Shown: positions 62,610 to 64,000 of the stretch, piece after piece
How the letters are laid out: each line of letters begins with the position of its first letter
How positions within the stretch are numbered: position 1 is the stretch's first letter
DNA from: Kitasatospora sp. NBC_00315
Lineage (GTDB): Bacteria > Actinomycetota > Actinomycetes > Streptomycetales > Streptomycetaceae
Reading direction: 5' to 3'
Assembly (NCBI RefSeq): GCF_041435095.1
Contig: NZ_CP108025.1
Location: 4,030,001-4,094,000 of the forward strand
DNA: 64,000 nt
Position numbers and translations under genes: made by a program
Notes under the pieces: model-generated
Database searches by the model: none
Told to the model about the DNA's origin: nothing
What the model saw: the letters and a program-made list of their open reading frames with translations, nothing else

Positions 62610-63790
62610 CCACCACAGCGGCCGGTGCCCGCCCGGCCGCGGCGGGCCGCCGGCGCGCCCGGCTGACCGCTCCCTGGCTGATGCTGCTGCTGCCGGTGCT
62701 GTTCTCCCTGGTCGACGCCGCGCTGGTGGCCAAAAACGCCTCCTGGTGGGAGAACGGCCTGTCCGTCCTGGCAGCCGCGGCGCTGCTGCTGCGGCGGCGC
62801 GTGCCGGTCCTGGTGCTGCTGCTGACGCTGCCGGGCAGCTTCCTCGACTACATCTGGATCGCGCCGGTCACCGCGGTGTACTCGGTGGCCGCGCACCGGG
62901 CCAGGGTCGGGGTGAGCGCGCTCTGGGCGACCGTCTTCGCCCTCGTCGAGTTCTTCCACTGGCCGCTCGCCGACCACCCGCTGGCGCTGGACCGGGACAA
63001 CGCCCTGTACGCGATCCAGTGCGTGATGCTCGCGGCGGGACCGGCGGCCCTCGGGCTGCTCGCCCGTACCCGGCGGGAACTCGCGGCCCGGCTGGACGAG
63101 CTGACCCGGGGCCAGGAGCGGGAGAGCAGGCTGCTGGCGGAGCGGGTCCTGACCAGCGAGCGCGGCCGGCTGGCGCGCGAGATGCACGACGTGGTCTCCC
63201 ACCAGGTCAGTCTGATCAGCATCCAGGCCGGCGCCCTCCAGGTCAGCAGCGGCGACCCCGCCGCCGTGGCCACCGCCCGCACCATCCGCGAGCTGTCCGT
63301 CCGCACCCTGGAGGAGCTGCGCCAGATGGTCGGGGTGCTGCGGGCCGCCGGGGCCCGCGGTGACGTACCGCTCGCGCCGCAGCCCCGGCTCGCCGATCTG
63401 GGCCGGCTGATCGAGGAGAGCGGGCTGGCCGCCGAGAGCGAGATCCGGGCCGACGACCGCCTCTGGCCGGAGGCCGTCGAGCGGGCCGCCTACCGCACGG
63501 TGCAGGAGGCGCTCACCAACGTCACGAAGTACGCGCCCGAGGCGCCCGTCCGGGTCCGGGTCACGGCCGTCGGGGCCCGGCTTCGGGTCGAGGTGCGCAA
63601 CGGACCGCCGCCGGACCGCCCGGAGGCGCCGGGCCCGGAGGTGACGGGGGAGCGAACGCTGCCGGGCGGCGGCCACGGGCTGGTCGGCCTGCGCGAGCGG
63701 GCGCAACTGCTCGGCGGCACCCTGACCGCCGGACCGACCGGCGAGGGCGGCTTCGAGGTCCGCGCGGATCTGCCGGCCACCCGCGACTGA
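62606..63790 (+). CDS. NarL-type sensor histidine kinase
   Basis: A 394-residue kinase with a GTG start. The N-terminal ~165 residues hold four to five hydrophobic helices and no sizeable outer domain, so it may sense the membrane itself. A HisKA_3 domain has the H-box EMHDVVSHQVSL (H194), followed by an HATPase domain with NVTKYA and GHGLVGLRERAQLLGG. It pairs with the upstream regulator. It is the last protein gene before the tRNA. Confidence 0.95.
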   Translation: MTTTAAGARPAAAGRRRARLTAPWLMLLLPVLFSLVDAALVAKNASWWENGLSVLAAAALLLRRRVPVLVLLLTLPGSFLDYIWIAPVTAVYSVAAHRARVGVSALWATVFALVEFFHWPLADHPLALDRDNALYAIQCVMLAAGPAALGLLARTRRELAARLDELTRGQERESRLLAERVLTSERGRLAREMHDVVSHQVSLISIQAGALQVSSGDPAAVATARTIRELSVRTLEELRQMVGVLRAAGARGDVPLAPQPRLADLGRLIEESGLAAESEIRADDRLWPEAVERAAYRTVQEALTNVTKYAPEAPVRVRVTAVGARLRVEVRNGPPPDRPEAPGPEVTGERTLPGGGHGLVGLRERAQLLGGTLTAGPTGEGGFEVRADLPATRD

Positions 63791-63892
63791 GAAAGCTCCG
63801 GGCCGGGCCGGCGCGAAGGGCCCGGCCGCAGGGTGGCCGCCCTCCGTCGGCCCGGCCGGCGGAAGGACTGGCGGCACGACTGGCGGCACGAC

Positions 63893-63928
63893 AAAAAAAC
63901 CCCGCAGATCCGAAGATCTGCGGGGTTT
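63893..63928 (-). terminator. Rho-independent terminator of tRNA-Leu
   Basis: A 14-base perfect stem (AAACCCCGCAGATC with complement) and a 4-base loop are followed on the minus strand by TTTTTTT. It sits six bases beyond the tRNA 3' end and faces the histidine kinase gene. Confidence 0.92.
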
Positions 63929-63933
63929 CGCTG

Positions 63934-64000
63934 TGCGCGAGGGGGGAGTTGAACCCCCACGCCCTTTCGGGCACTGGAACCTGAATCCAGCGCGTCTGCC
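63934..64000 (-). tRNA. tRNA-Leu (anticodon CAG), 5' end beyond the window
   Basis: On the minus strand the D-arm end is followed by the anticodon arm CTGGA-TTCAGGT-TCCAG with anticodon CAG, a long variable arm TGCCCGAAAGGGC, the T arm GGGGG-TTCAACT-CCCCC and the acceptor strand CTCGCGC with discriminator A. The long variable arm is that of a class II tRNA. CCA is not encoded. The acceptor 5' strand and most of the D arm lie past position 64000. Confidence 0.95.

Overview
The window is about 73% GC, has many GTG starts and four-base ATGA/GTGA gene overlaps, and reads as core chromosome of a streptomycete (Streptomyces or the closely related Kitasatospora). The strongest markers are an SsgA-like sporulation protein beside its IclR-type activator SsgR, a branched-chain keto acid dehydrogenase (bkd) operon with a divergent Lrp/AsnC regulator, a DUF5326 protein, and a PAS/GAF/SpoIIE-phosphatase/ATPase protein. 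I see no integrase, transposase, plasmid functions, rRNA or CRISPR. The left edge cuts a phosphoesterase gene and the right edge cuts a tRNA-Leu(CAG).

Layout. 1-3.4 kb: a phosphoesterase, small membrane proteins and an apparent remnant of a Stealth-family capsule gene. 3.6-7.2 kb: thiC under a TPP riboswitch, then an MHS-type transporter. 7.3-10.2 kb: a response regulator and sensor kinase facing a TAXI-type solute-binding lipoprotein. 10.2-15.2 kb: an NfeD-like small protein, a flotillin, and a secreted beta-helix/PKD protein. 15.3-20.6 kb: five tightly packed genes (OleA-like thiolase, GT2 glycosyltransferase, OleC-like AMP ligase, cytochrome P450, OleD-like reductase). This is the best candidate for an undescribed pathway: the acyl head-to-head condensation and beta-lactone logic of OleA/OleD/OleC without the OleB decarboxylase, plus an oxidation and a glycosylation gene.

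20.7-28.9 kb: DUF5326, tenA behind an unusual TPP-riboswitch-like leader, a cupin, a holin-family membrane protein, a large secreted sedolisin (S53) protease, the ssgA/ssgR pair and a NUDIX hydrolase. 29-30.6 kb: a globin-reductase fusion. 30.8-39.8 kb: bkd operon, bkdR, a TetR regulator, a GtrA protein, a GT-C transferase and paaN. A nearly identical palindrome lies upstream of both bkdA and paaN, suggesting shared control, perhaps by the TetR protein between them. 39.8-48.8 kb: a GT2-GtrA fusion, a flavin monooxygenase, a second S53 protease, a helix-turn-helix protein, and an NlpC/P60 wall hydrolase preceded by a DosR/DevR-like box.

48.9-64 kb: an rRNA/tRNA methyltransferase, an FUSC transporter, an HTTM/DUF5819 pair, a J-domain-rhodanese fusion, the PP2C protein, a rhomboid-like protein behind an MprF-like transferase, a NarL-type two-component pair, and the tRNA with its terminator. 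All functions are inferred by reading the sequence; no database search was run.
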